Shown in pieces: positions 24,701-31,956 of a stretch of DNA of 39,564 nt. This DNA comes from Candidatus Kuenenia stuttgartensis. GTDB taxonomy: Bacteria; Planctomycetota; Planctomycetia; Pirellulales; UBA1268. Position 1 is the stretch's first letter; each line of letters starts with the position of its first letter. Location: the NCBI GenBank assembly GCA_945891385.1, contig CAMDDJ010000025.1, forward strand, positions 1-39,564. Reading direction: 5' to 3'. The notes under the pieces are model-generated. The model ran no database searches and was not told the origin of the DNA. It worked only from the letters and a program-made list of their open reading frames with translations. A program made the translations under genes and the position numbers.

Positions 24701-25734
24701 TCACCCTCGACACGCGGCTCGATGCCACCGACCTCGTGGCCTTCGCCGCGGGCTGGAACACCGATGGGACCGCCCGGTCGCTCGAGGACCGTGTGCGACA
24801 TGGCGACCTCGACTTCGATGGCGACACCGACGCGGACGACTTCGCCGTGTTGGACGCCGCCTGGACCGGGGCTGGAAACCCGCCACTCGACCGGGCGGCC
24901 GTGCTCGCCATGGTAGAGACAGTCGTCGTGCCCGCCGGCGAGACTACCCGGCTGTCTACCGAACTGACCCACTCAACCGTGCTCGTGAAGCGGGGCGACG
25001 GGGTGCTCGTGCTCGACGGAGCCAACCGCCACACCGGTGGCACGGTCGTCGAGTCGGGCCTGGTCGTGGTGCGGGATGCCCTGGCCCTGGCCGGCGGCCC
25101 GCTCGAGATCCGATCGGGCGGAGAGGTGCGGCTCGACGTCGGCCTCGCCACCGTGCCCCTCTCCCGCCTGTGGATGGCCCCCGGGGCGAGCGTCGATCTG
25201 GGCACCGGCGGCTTGATCGTGGCCGCCGGCGGAGCCGACGCGATGATGCTCGCGGACCAGCTCCACGCCGGCCGGGCTGGAGGCACCTGGCAGGGAGCCA
25301 GCGGGATTCGCTCGACGGCGGCCGCGATGCTCCCCGGCTCCCGGGGCATCGGCTCCGCGACCGATCCCGACGGCTCCACGGTCCTCATCTGGACAGCCCT
25401 GGGCGACCTCGATCTCGATCGTGACATGGACTCCTTCGACCTGGTCCGAATGAATGCCGGCGGTCGGTACGCGACGGACCAGGCTGCGGGCTGGGCCCAG
25501 GGAGACGCCGATTCAAACGGCCGTGCCGACGTCTTCGATCTCGTGGCGATGACCGGCGCCGGCACGTTCGGCCGCGGCATGATCGTCCCGCCGGCTGCGA
25601 TCACCGCCGCCGCGGGCGCCGGAGGGCTCGGTCACGGGTCGGCTCTCGATGCCGCGCGGCTCGCCGTCTTCCAGCAGTGGGCCATCGCACTCGCCTGGAA
25701 CGAGGCCGTCGTCGCCACACGGGACAAAACCTGA
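21763..25734 (+). CDS. LEPR-XLL giant: PQQ-type sugar dehydrogenase-like domain, Ig, NPCBM, malectin-like, beta-strand repeat and dockerins
   Basis: Surface protein of about 1,323 residues. The N-terminus has a basic run and LEPRRLL (19-25), the LEPR-XLL motif that gives the family its name. Domain order: glucose/sorbosone dehydrogenase-like six-bladed propeller (about 32-390; HGLQGLELDPDFESN, HIGGAVQIGLDGSIF, WASGLRNPFAGDLDP, DVGQGAWEEIND, GHNFGWPTTEG), Ig-like domains (about 395-600), an NPCBM sugar-binding domain (about 680-815; VVYDKGLGVHAPSEVVY), a malectin-like beta-sandwich (about 820-960; VDINFQAAG), a dockerin-like unit (HGDLDFDGDTDADDF), a beta-strand repeat (VKRGDGVLVLDGANRH) and the shared AGRAGGTWQGASGIRSTA module with a second dockerin-like pair (GDLDLDRDMDSFDL, GDADSNGRADVFDL). 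No PEP-CTERM tail. ATG 21763 is preferred since the motif starts there; it lacks a clear ribosome-binding site. Oxidation of a sugar with PQQ is a family inference. Confidence 0.83.
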   Translation: MALRRSHVYRRRTLGGERLEPRRLLAAVPTGFTETVLADTLTSPTTLDIAPDGHVWVAYQDGRIEVIAPDGHGPRLAIQLDCDGSAEHGLQGLELDPDFESNHYLYVYYTANSPTPHNRLSRLTVDPTTENTILPGSEVALLELPDLASYGNPPWHIGGAVQIGLDGSIFVQIGESQQSAQAGDIDSPLGKILHVDPTGRPAANNPFLDEADGITWRDYVWASGLRNPFAGDLDPVSGRYFVCDVGQGAWEEINDATEPGHNFGWPTTEGRFDQQAFPGLTQPFYAYSHATGCAITGGAFNSGGTTTFPAAYRGMFFFSEFCSGEIRMIDPADPGRTSVFATNAEYPMNIEFGPGGELYYIARGAGAGGAPGIGTGSVRRIAFAADVPPSIVASPTDQLASVGYPAQFVAAAAGTAPLEYQWQVATPTGFVDIPGATEHSFVVPAASLADSGSRYRAVVRNPFGVAVTGAASLTVTADTPPRPTIVAPASGATYRAGDTIAFSGGGIDLEDGPLAASQLTWQVDFHHNVHSHPFVESTTGVTGGAFTIPTVTETDSDVFFRITLTAVDSAGLVTQVHRDVIPLTSTFSVLTNLPAGGGGLFVDAHAKVAPFTAVGVEGVVRTLEPPRFQATAAGSVAFVQWLDGETDRGRTIATPANDTAYVALYGRLAGGAVFLSDLAPVGTVVNGWGPMEQDSSNGEQAAGDGRPLTLNGVVYDKGLGVHAPSEVVYALEGRFDRFQADIGIDDENAPGGSAVFRVVVDGVERFSSGTLTNDSATRSIDIDIRGAGELRLVVDPTGDGNGNDHADWADARVLMAGTPLVDINFQAAGAAVPGGYRADSGLAFADRGNGWTYGWSADHTDVSRDRDINPDQRLDTLLHFHAGATWEIALPNGVYEVTATIGDAGFPSTHTLNVEGSPCWTALALDANQFATRTLAVSVSDGRLTLDMGSAPDKSTRITSLRIATPPSGPDLLPFAAADLTLDTRLDATDLVAFAAGWNTDGTARSLEDRVRHGDLDFDGDTDADDFAVLDAAWTGAGNPPLDRAAVLAMVETVVVPAGETTRLSTELTHSTVLVKRGDGVLVLDGANRHTGGTVVESGLVVVRDALALAGGPLEIRSGGEVRLDVGLATVPLSRLWMAPGASVDLGTGGLIVAAGGADAMMLADQLHAGRAGGTWQGASGIRSTAAAMLPGSRGIGSATDPDGSTVLIWTALGDLDLDRDMDSFDLVRMNAGGRYATDQAAGWAQGDADSNGRADVFDLVAMTGAGTFGRGMIVPPAAITAAAGAGGLGHGSALDAARLAVFQQWAIALAWNEAVVATRDKT

Positions 25735-25775
25735 CGGCTGCCCCGGCGTTCAGCGGATGGCGTACAATCCCCCGC

Positions 25776-25994
25776 ATGGTCGCACCCGTTCCCAGCAATG
25801 ATCCGCAGATGTGTGCCGACTGCCGGTTCTGGCGGCGGGGCGGCCCGGCAGGCCGCGACATCGACTGGGGCGAGTGCCGGCGGATGCCTCCCACGCTGCC
25901 GCAGATCGACGAAGAGAAACTGCTGCACGTCGGTCTCTGGCCTCATACCGCCGCCGACGACTGGTGCGGCGAGTGGGAAGCAACGCCCGCCTGA
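25776..25994 (+). CDS. Small four-cysteine protein, function unknown
   Basis: A 72-residue soluble protein with CADCRFWRRGG near the start, GECRRMPP in the middle and DDWCGEWE near the end. Four Cys in a C-x2-C ... C ... C layout suggest a metal site (zinc or iron-sulfur), as in other short bacterial proteins with a CRFW/CRRxPP/DWCGE pattern; no function is known to me. ATG 25776 is chosen because all recognisable sequence follows it. TACAAT at 25763-25768 lies only seven bases before it and looks like a -10 element, so the transcript may be leaderless. Convergent with the GH10-like gene 25 bp away. Confidence 0.7.
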   Translation: MVAPVPSNDPQMCADCRFWRRGGPAGRDIDWGECRRMPPTLPQIDEEKLLHVGLWPHTAADDWCGEWEATPA

Positions 25995-25998
25995 CGAA

Positions 25999-26016
25999 GA
26001 ATGCCGATCGGCATTC
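25999..26016. terminator. Palindrome between convergent genes, bidirectional terminator candidate
   Basis: GAATGCCGATCGGCATTC is a perfect 18-base palindrome filling the 25-bp gap between the four-cysteine gene (stop at 25994) and the leftward GH10-like gene (stop at 26020). No T-tract follows on either strand, so termination is inferred from position. Confidence 0.5.
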
Positions 26017-26019
26017 CGC

Positions 26020-28236
26020 TCAGCGGGTAGTTGCAAAGCCCCGCCGCCGACACGTGAGCCAGACCATGGCGACGGCCGCGACCGACGCTGCCGGGCCAAA
26101 CCCGACCGGTTCCGGCACGGCGGCAGGCGCCATCGCCGCCGGCAGGTAGCTGCCGCGATTGAAAACCTCGGCCCCCGACACCGCCACCAGATCGAAGACG
26201 TTTGTGGCCGCGTCATAGTTGAAATCACCCTGGCTCCAGACCGCGGCCTGGCCGGTGCCATACTTCCCCGCGGCATTGACGTCGACCAGATCGAAGACGT
26301 CGACCGACCCGTCGAGATCGGTGTCGCCGGGCGCGGCGTAGGCCACGGTCGCACCGCCCGAGGCGTCGAGGAGATAGCCCACGGCCCGCGATCCTGCCGC
26401 TCCCGCAACGGCCACCGACGTGATTCCACTCGAGCCGTTCCACCCGCCGCCGCCGCGGCCCGCGAGGACTCCCGCACGCAGATCGGCCGCGGTGATGCCA
26501 CCGGCGGTGATCGTGAGCCGGCCGGTGCCGAGGTCGAGGAGGCCGCCGGCGAGCCGCAGGGCGGGCGTCTGGACCGTGAGGCCGTTGGCGATCACGGCCC
26601 GGGCGCCGGATCGGATCGCGAGCGGGCCACCGGCAACCGCCGAGCCGCCTGCAATCATGAGCGTGCCCTCGGCCACCTCGGTCCCGCCGACCAGACTCGT
26701 GTTGACGGCGGAGACCTCTAGACTCCCTGGGCCAGCTTTTCGCAGGCCCGCCACACCCATGAGGCGGGCGGAGAGCGTCGTGGTGGCGCTGCCGGCCACG
26801 GTCACGGTGTTGTCTGCCAGGTCGAAGCCCGAGAGGTGAAGCGTACCGCCGGCGACCGTGTAGCCGTCAGCCGTAAACTCGAGCCCGCCACCGGCCAGCA
26901 CCGTGCCCGACACGGTCACCGTGCCTCCAGGGCCGTCGAAGATCCCGCGGGCATCCCGCACCCAGATCGTCGAGCGGTCTTTCCAGGTTTGGGCGAGCGT
27001 GCTCCAGGTGCCGCTCCCCCCTGCCCCGTCGGCTCCCGCCCAACGGACCGTCGTGAAGTGGGGATTGGCGGCCGGTCCGACGCCGGCCACGTCATAGTAG
27101 CCCCGCAATTGAGCATTGTAGTTGGCCGCGTTGCTCGTGCCGGCCTGCGAAACGCCCTCGCTGTACCAGATTGAATGGCCGAGCGCCCCGTCGGCCCGCG
27201 AGTCGTCGATCATCTGCTCGAGATCGACCCAGGGCGTGGCCGCCCCCGACCCGAGCAGCCGCAGGCCGGCGGCCAGGTCGCCGGCACCCCCCACGGCATT
27301 GATCTGGTTGGTCCACTCGGTGGCGAACGAGCCGTAGGTCGAGCGATAGACCTGCGGCACAATCTCGTCAAACAGGCCGGCAGCCGCGTAGTCGGTCCAG
27401 TCAGTGCAGTAATTGGCCGCGCTGAAGCTGGCGACCGATGGCGAGAGCGACACGATCACGTCGGGCTTCGCCGCCCGCACCGCTCCCACGAGTTCGGTCA
27501 CGAACTCCTCCATCTTCTCCTGCCGCCAGGCGACGAATCGGGAATTGCTCGGGCTGCTCGGAAGGTCACGGCCGGTCTCGGCCTTGTAGGCGTTTCGTGT
27601 GATCGTGTCGTAGCCGAACTGCACCGGCCAGCTGAGGTGGTCGTCGAACTGCACGATCTGAAGATCGAACTGGGTCACGGCATCGACCACGATCCCCTTG
27701 ATCAGATTCCGCACCTCGGGCACGAGCGGGTTCATCCAGGCGAAGCCGTTGCTCGCGTTGGCATACTCTCCGGCCGAATCCTGCAGAAGCCAGCCGTTGT
27801 TCTGGGCCTTGATAGCCAGCGGATTCGAAGGAAAGCCGCCGGCCCCGATGTATTCCGCCATAAGGCCATATTCGAACCAGGCCCCGTGCACGAGCCCGGC
27901 GTTGGCCGCCGCCGTCCGCGATTCGTCGAGCAGAATCCGGCCGCGAAGCGAGGGATTGAGTGAGGATCCGCCGATGAAGGCTCCGAGCGTGGGCGAGTTG
28001 AAGTTCGTGTAGCCGTTCTTCCAGGCCTCGACGTAGACCGTGTTGAGCCCCACCTGCCGCAGCGAGGCCATCGCCGTCGCGATGGTCGCAGCTGAGAGGT
28101 CATCCGACGAGGTCGTCGTCATCCAGGTGCCGCGGAGTTCGGCGGGAGCGGCCGATACGGAGCGCCACGGCCCGGCGGCCACGACGAGCAGCATGGCGAT
28201 CCCGACTTTCGCGAAGCGTGAACGGCGTTCGTGCAT
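26020..28236 (-). CDS. GH10-like (GHL10/YngK-type) glycoside hydrolase with beta-strand repeat, dockerin and PEP-CTERM tail
   Basis: Secreted protein of 738 residues. After a signal peptide (VGIAMLLVVAAGPWRSVSA) comes a TIM-barrel of the GHL10/YngK type (about 30-340): ELRGTWMTT, GLNTVYVEAWKNG, HGAWFEYGLMAEY, WMNPLVPEVRNLIKGIV, IVQFDDHLSWP and DVIVSLSPS, DEIVPQVYRSTYG. A linker and autotransporter-type beta-strand repeats follow (GLRKAGPGSLEVSA), then the shared LAGRGGGGWNGSSGITSVA module, two dockerin-like units (GDTDLDGSVDVFDL, GDFNYDAATNVFDL) and a PEP-CTERM tail (VPEPVGFGPAASVAAVAM, then CRRRGF). ATG 28236 begins the signal peptide; the frame upstream to 28311 looks untranslated. A palindrome sits just before the start. 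Substrate unknown; a polysaccharide or peptidoglycan-derived glycan is likely by family. Confidence 0.85.
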   Translation of the reverse strand: MHERRSRFAKVGIAMLLVVAAGPWRSVSAAPAELRGTWMTTTSSDDLSAATIATAMASLRQVGLNTVYVEAWKNGYTNFNSPTLGAFIGGSSLNPSLRGRILLDESRTAAANAGLVHGAWFEYGLMAEYIGAGGFPSNPLAIKAQNNGWLLQDSAGEYANASNGFAWMNPLVPEVRNLIKGIVVDAVTQFDLQIVQFDDHLSWPVQFGYDTITRNAYKAETGRDLPSSPSNSRFVAWRQEKMEEFVTELVGAVRAAKPDVIVSLSPSVASFSAANYCTDWTDYAAAGLFDEIVPQVYRSTYGSFATEWTNQINAVGGAGDLAAGLRLLGSGAATPWVDLEQMIDDSRADGALGHSIWYSEGVSQAGTSNAANYNAQLRGYYDVAGVGPAANPHFTTVRWAGADGAGGSGTWSTLAQTWKDRSTIWVRDARGIFDGPGGTVTVSGTVLAGGGLEFTADGYTVAGGTLHLSGFDLADNTVTVAGSATTTLSARLMGVAGLRKAGPGSLEVSAVNTSLVGGTEVAEGTLMIAGGSAVAGGPLAIRSGARAVIANGLTVQTPALRLAGGLLDLGTGRLTITAGGITAADLRAGVLAGRGGGGWNGSSGITSVAVAGAAGSRAVGYLLDASGGATVAYAAPGDTDLDGSVDVFDLVDVNAAGKYGTGQAAVWSQGDFNYDAATNVFDLVAVSGAEVFNRGSYLPAAMAPAAVPEPVGFGPAASVAAVAMVWLTCRRRGFATTR

Positions 28237-28242
28237 GAAAAT

Positions 28243-28257
28243 GCCCGAGCCTCGGGC
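28243..28257. other. Palindrome just upstream of the GH10-like start
   Basis: GCCCGAG (28243-28249) and CTCGGGC (28251-28257) form a seven-pair inverted repeat with a single central base, beginning six bases upstream of ATG 28236 on the minus strand, where a ribosome-binding site would lie. It is followed by two tandem copies of CCTGAAT (28267-28280) and a third partial CCTG. It could be an operator or a fold that hides the start; no other binding signal is visible for this gene. Confidence 0.35.
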
Positions 28258-28352
28258 CAAAGGGCTCCTGAATCCTGAATCCTGGCTCCGCCGGCCAATC
28301 GATGCTCCCAATCATAGGTGGACGGGGTCAAGGATTCGGTCGTCACCCAGGG

Positions 28353-30074
28353 TCACTGCCCGCTTGCGGGGAGCGTCCAATCGATCGGGGTCTTGGCCTT
28401 CACGAGGTCCTGGAGTTCGCTGATGGCGGCCAGCGCCCCGCGGCTGGTGCGACCTGTGGCTGCCATGTGGGCTGCCGCGACGCCTGCCGCTGTACCCGTC
28501 GACCATTCGATCGGATGCAGGCGGGTGGCCGAATTGGCCAGGAACGACTGGGCCATCGTCTTGCCGGCCACGAGCAGGTTGCCGAGATTGCGGTGGGTCA
28601 GAGCCCGAAACGGGATACAAAACGGAAGCGTGTCGTGGGCGGCGACCACGTAGCCGGGCATCGTGCAGCCGGAGATCGGGTGGACGTCGGCCGGGTAGGC
28701 GCCCAGGGCGATCCGGTCGGGAAAGATCGTGCCCGTCTTGGCTCCGGCGGGGCCGGTCAGGTCGGCGAAGCGGAGCACGAAGCCGTCGAGGCCGATCGCC
28801 CGACGGGTGTCGCGGATGTAAGGAAGCTTCGCGAGGCCGTGGCCCGTGCCGAGCGCGGCCGGGCAGAGCGAGATGCAGGCCGGGTCGATGCCCTCCGGAG
28901 CCTGCCCGCGAAACCACTGATGCCAGGCGTAGGCCCGGTCCTCGGAGGCGGCGAGCGCCTCGAGATCGACGCCCCCCCGCCAGTCGCCACGCTGCAGGTC
29001 GGCCTCGGCGCGAGACACAAAGAGATAGCGAAAGGGATAGTCGTTGCCCCCGTCCCCATGCTTTTCGGAATAGCCCCAGTTCTGCAGGCAGATGTCACCC
29101 GCCGCGGGCTTGGCCTGGCCGCGAATCCGCCGGTACGTCCAGATCTTCTCCCAGGCGTCGGCCTTGTCGGCGTAGGAGCCGTACCCGAGCCGATCGGCCT
29201 GCGTCGCTCGATCCGGCTCGTTGACGGGTTCCGCATGGAGTTCCTGGGCAAAGCAGTAGACGGTGGCCTGACCGCAGGTGTCGTCGCACTCGAGGCTGTC
29301 GGCGGTCCGTTCGACGCCCTGGAGATAGGGCAACCCCGAGAGCGCAAGCAGCTCGCCCCATTCGGTGGCCTCGACGAACACGGTGCGGCGACCGGCCGCC
29401 AGCGTGGGCTTGGCCGCGAACCGTAGCAGCTTCTTGGTGAATCGCTCGGAGTCGCGTGGCGAGTACCAGTCGGCCAGGTCGGCCGAGGGCAGTCGATCGT
29501 AGCCGCGGTCGGACACGCCTGGGCGGGGCGTGCGGGCGATGCAGGTGAGCGACTGGACGGCATCGCCCGCCTCGTTCAGTTCAACCTCTTTGACCACCGT
29601 GTCGAGAAACACGACGAGGTTATCGCTGACTGATCGCTCGAGCGGCACCAGCTGATCGGCCACGAAACGGTCCGGGCGGAAACAGAACCGGCTCACCCAG
29701 CAGTTACCCCGGTCTTCGATCGACTGGAGCAGGCTGAGAAAGCCAGGCGTCATGTTCTCGGGCATCCGCGCCACCTTGGAGACGCTGTAGGCCGCTGCGG
29801 CGGGGTCGGTCGGCTTGATCGAATGCCAGGCCTCGTCCACCGCCGGCACGCCGCTCGAGGTGAGCTGCCCGCCGACCCAGTCGGTCGGCTCGATGAGCGC
29901 CGTCCGCGCCCCGCTCTCGGCTGAGGCGATGGCCGCGGCGAAGGCAGCGGTACTCCCGCCGGCGATCACGACGTCGAAGTCGGCATGCTCGATGGGAGCA
30001 TCCGCCCGCACGAAGGCCGGTGTTGCCAAGGCCGAAACCAGATAGGTCAGGGTGGCGATCCAGCGATGACTCAT
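28353..30074 (-). CDS. Exported FAD-dependent oxidoreductase
   Basis: FAD-binding protein of 573 residues of the FAD_oxidored type. An N-terminal signal peptide (ATLTYLVSALATPAFVRA) is followed by the dinucleotide fold DVVIAGGSTAAFAAAIASAESG (shortened glycine motif GGSTAA) and ALIEPTDWVGGQLTSSGV. Further family segments are VFVEATEWGELLALSG, FRYLFVSRAEAD and, near the end, GNLLVAGKTMAQSFLANSATRLHP with TGTAAGVAAAH. The substrate is unknown; in planctomycetes such proteins are often encoded near sugar-acting enzymes, as here with the GH10-like gene downstream (116 bp, same strand). ATG 30074 gives a normal signal peptide with GGAG about ten bases upstream. The signal lacks a twin-arginine motif, unusual for a flavoprotein, which normally needs Tat export or must load FAD outside. 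Confidence 0.85.
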   Translation of the reverse strand: MSHRWIATLTYLVSALATPAFVRADAPIEHADFDVVIAGGSTAAFAAAIASAESGARTALIEPTDWVGGQLTSSGVPAVDEAWHSIKPTDPAAAAYSVSKVARMPENMTPGFLSLLQSIEDRGNCWVSRFCFRPDRFVADQLVPLERSVSDNLVVFLDTVVKEVELNEAGDAVQSLTCIARTPRPGVSDRGYDRLPSADLADWYSPRDSERFTKKLLRFAAKPTLAAGRRTVFVEATEWGELLALSGLPYLQGVERTADSLECDDTCGQATVYCFAQELHAEPVNEPDRATQADRLGYGSYADKADAWEKIWTYRRIRGQAKPAAGDICLQNWGYSEKHGDGGNDYPFRYLFVSRAEADLQRGDWRGGVDLEALAASEDRAYAWHQWFRGQAPEGIDPACISLCPAALGTGHGLAKLPYIRDTRRAIGLDGFVLRFADLTGPAGAKTGTIFPDRIALGAYPADVHPISGCTMPGYVVAAHDTLPFCIPFRALTHRNLGNLLVAGKTMAQSFLANSATRLHPIEWSTGTAAGVAAAHMAATGRTSRGALAAISELQDLVKAKTPIDWTLPASGQ

Positions 30075-30477
30075 GGGTACGACGTCTCCGGAAAGCGGGT
30101 CAGGGCGAACTCTGAAGATCTCGAGAGCGTAGCACTCGGGAGTGGCCGACGGCGTCCCTGCAACCGGTGACAGGTTCGCCGGATTCTTTGCAATCGATCT
30201 CCCGCATTTCCAGGCCCGCAACGCGAATCGGGGAGCTCCGCCTGTCGGCCGAGCAGAACAGGCATGCCTCGCGGCCCATGAGCGGCCTCCTCCCGGCCCA
30301 GCGGGCCGTCCAGAAAACCGGGAAAAACTGTCTGAATCGCGGCCGTTTACCCTCGAAAGGGTCTGGGTGCGGCGGTGAAAAGACGAGTATTCTTTTGACC
30401 GACGATCAATACGGGACGATGATTAAGTGGGAGTCTACGCGGGGTCAACAACGCCACCGACCATGGGGAGACACACC
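30075..30477. other. Divergent intergenic region upstream of DUF1559 copy 2
   Basis: About 400 bp between the leftward FAD oxidoreductase and the rightward DUF1559 gene. CGGCCC (30294-30299) and GGGCCG (30303-30308) form a six-pair hairpin. TTGACC at 30395-30400 is a good -35 match, but no convincing -10 follows at 16-18 bases (GATGAT/GATTAA region near 30418-30426). No gene is evident. Confidence 0.3.
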
Positions 30478-31476
30478 TTGAAGACAAGCCTTATGACTGG
30501 TTCGACTGCCGCGGCATCTCGATCCCCGGCTGGTCCCCACGCCGGCTTCACGCTCGTCGAACTGCTGGTGGTGATCGCGATCATCGCCACGCTCATCGGC
30601 CTGCTGCTCCCGGCCGTGCAGAGTGCCCGTGAGGCGGCTCGCCGCACCGCCTGCAACAACAACCTCCGCCAAATCGGACTGGGCTGCCTCGTCTACTCGT
30701 CGGCCAACCGCGACAATCTCCCGCCTGGCTATGACGGCAAGGCCCCGTCGGGCAATTTCCAAAAGCTCGGCCTCTTCACCACGATCCTGCCCTTCATCGA
30801 AGAAAAGTCGACCTACGACACGATGCAGTTCACCTACACCGATCCCTTCAGAGATCCGGTTCGAGACCAGGTGATCAGTAGTTTCATCTGCCCCAGTTAT
30901 CCGTTCCCGAAGGTCTCGTCGGGACGAACGAATGGCTATGAGAACGGTGCGCTGGTCACCTACGCCGGCTGTGGCGGCGCCGGCACAGGCAACACCTGCA
31001 ACGTCAACGGCACCTACCCCAACAGCGGCGCCTTCTTGGTCTCCGGTCCACCCTGCGACGGGACCGAACGAATCTTTACTGGCCGTCGGCGTTCCATTCG
31101 CCAGGTGTCCGACGGGACGAGCAAGTCGTTCTTGGCCGGTGAGTACGTCCACCGTGACTACACCGTAAGCCGGGGTGTCTGGCAGGACCCCCCGGGCAAC
31201 ATGCGGCCCTGGTATCTGGCTGCTTTTCAGTCCGCCGAGGGTGCGCTCCCCGACATCTATCACATCAAGGAATTTGAGTTCACGCCGAACACGAAGACCT
31301 CCCGTTCGGCGGTGGGCAGTTTCAACTCCCTCCCGATGGGCAGCCACCACGTCGGCATGACCTACTTCGCCTTCATCGATGGCAGCATCCGTGGTGTGGA
31401 CGACAGCATCGATCAGACCATCTACCAGAACATCGCGACCGTAAAGGGTGGGGAACTCGTTCCGGATGCCTACTGA
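30478..31476 (+). CDS. DUF1559 pseudopilin-like protein (copy 2)
   Basis: Second DUF1559 protein, about 332 residues. It has the prepilin helix [18 protein letters not shown] and then [20 protein letters not shown], nearly identical to copy 1 over this segment also at DNA level, while the rest diverges: FICPSYPFPKVSSG, the paired Cys-rich YAGCGGAGTGNTCNVNG, and the C-terminal YFAFIDGSIRGVDD, which corresponds to the family's conserved DG end. The start is not certain. TTG 30478 has GGGGAG at 30465-30470, a good distance away, and gives a basic leader; ATG 30493 and a GTG at 30427 are alternatives. Its stop overlaps the start of the next gene by 11 bases, so translation of the two is probably coupled. 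Function unknown. Confidence 0.85.
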   Translation: MKTSLMTGSTAAASRSPAGPHAGFTLVELLVVIAIIATLIGLLLPAVQSAREAARRTACNNNLRQIGLGCLVYSSANRDNLPPGYDGKAPSGNFQKLGLFTTILPFIEEKSTYDTMQFTYTDPFRDPVRDQVISSFICPSYPFPKVSSGRTNGYENGALVTYAGCGGAGTGNTCNVNGTYPNSGAFLVSGPPCDGTERIFTGRRRSIRQVSDGTSKSFLAGEYVHRDYTVSRGVWQDPPGNMRPWYLAAFQSAEGALPDIYHIKEFEFTPNTKTSRSAVGSFNSLPMGSHHVGMTYFAFIDGSIRGVDDSIDQTIYQNIATVKGGELVPDAY

Positions 31477-31924
31477 ACCGCCGCTGCCTCGCAGACTCCT
31501 CGCCAGCCTCACCGTACTCTCCGTCGTGGGCTTTTTGTGCGGCTGCACGCAGACGCCCTCGGTCGTGCCAGTCTCGGGCAAGGTGCTCTACAACGGCGAG
31601 CCGCTGCCGTTCGGCATCGTCATGTTTCAACCGGAGAAGGGCCAGGCCGCCCAGGGTGAGATCCAGCCCGACGGCTCGTTTCAACTCTCCACCTATGGGC
31701 CGAATGACGGCGCCGTGCCGGGCCGGCACAAGGTGAGCGTTCGTTGCTTCAGCACGCAAAAGGCGGGAGCCGACGGCGGCGACGCCGGGGCTCCAGGCCG
31801 GCTGCTGATCCCGCAGCAATACACCCGATTCGGCATGAGCGGCCTCTCGGCCGAGGTGAAGCCTGGTTCCACCGAGCCGATCGTGCTCGAACTCAAGGGC
31901 CCTCCCCTGCCCAAGGGGCTGTAG
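31466..31924 (+). CDS. Lipoprotein with carboxypeptidase-regulatory-like fold, paired with DUF1559 copy 2
   Basis: A 152-residue predicted lipoprotein: basic start, hydrophobic LLASLTVLSVVGFLCGC with the lipobox Cys, and a beta-sandwich of the carboxypeptidase regulatory/transthyretin-like type (VSGKVLYNGEPLPFGIVMFQP, GEIQPDGSFQLSTY, VPGRHKVSVRC). Such small lipoproteins commonly follow DUF1559 genes in planctomycetes. ATG 31466 overlaps the DUF1559 stop by 11 bases and has GGTGGGG about 12-18 bases upstream. Function unknown; a role in anchoring or assembling the DUF1559 protein is only a guess from gene order. Confidence 0.85.
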   Translation: MPTEPPLPRRLLASLTVLSVVGFLCGCTQTPSVVPVSGKVLYNGEPLPFGIVMFQPEKGQAAQGEIQPDGSFQLSTYGPNDGAVPGRHKVSVRCFSTQKAGADGGDAGAPGRLLIPQQYTRFGMSGLSAEVKPGSTEPIVLELKGPPLPKGL

Positions 31925-31929
31925 GGGCT

Positions 31930-31956
31930 GGGCTTCCCCGAGGGCCGTCCTTTTTT
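31930..31956 (+). terminator. Candidate intrinsic terminator of the DUF1559 copy 2 unit
   Basis: A weak stem (GGCT with GGCC around TTCCCCGAG) is followed by GTCC and six T residues (31951-31956), just past the lipoprotein stop. The T-run overlaps the stop region of the leftward ATPase gene. It is the only hairpin-plus-T-tract I found. Confidence 0.4.

Noticed and set aside
21778..24972. Open frame of over 1,000 codons on the minus strand
   Set aside because: It lies antisense to the LEPR-XLL sugar-dehydrogenase gene, whose domains are recognisable, and shows no domain itself. Long antisense frames are common in GC-rich coding DNA.
3310..28236. Cellulosome based on the dockerin-like repeats
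   Set aside because: No cohesin domain or scaffoldin is seen; in planctomycetes such repeats are common without cellulosomes.
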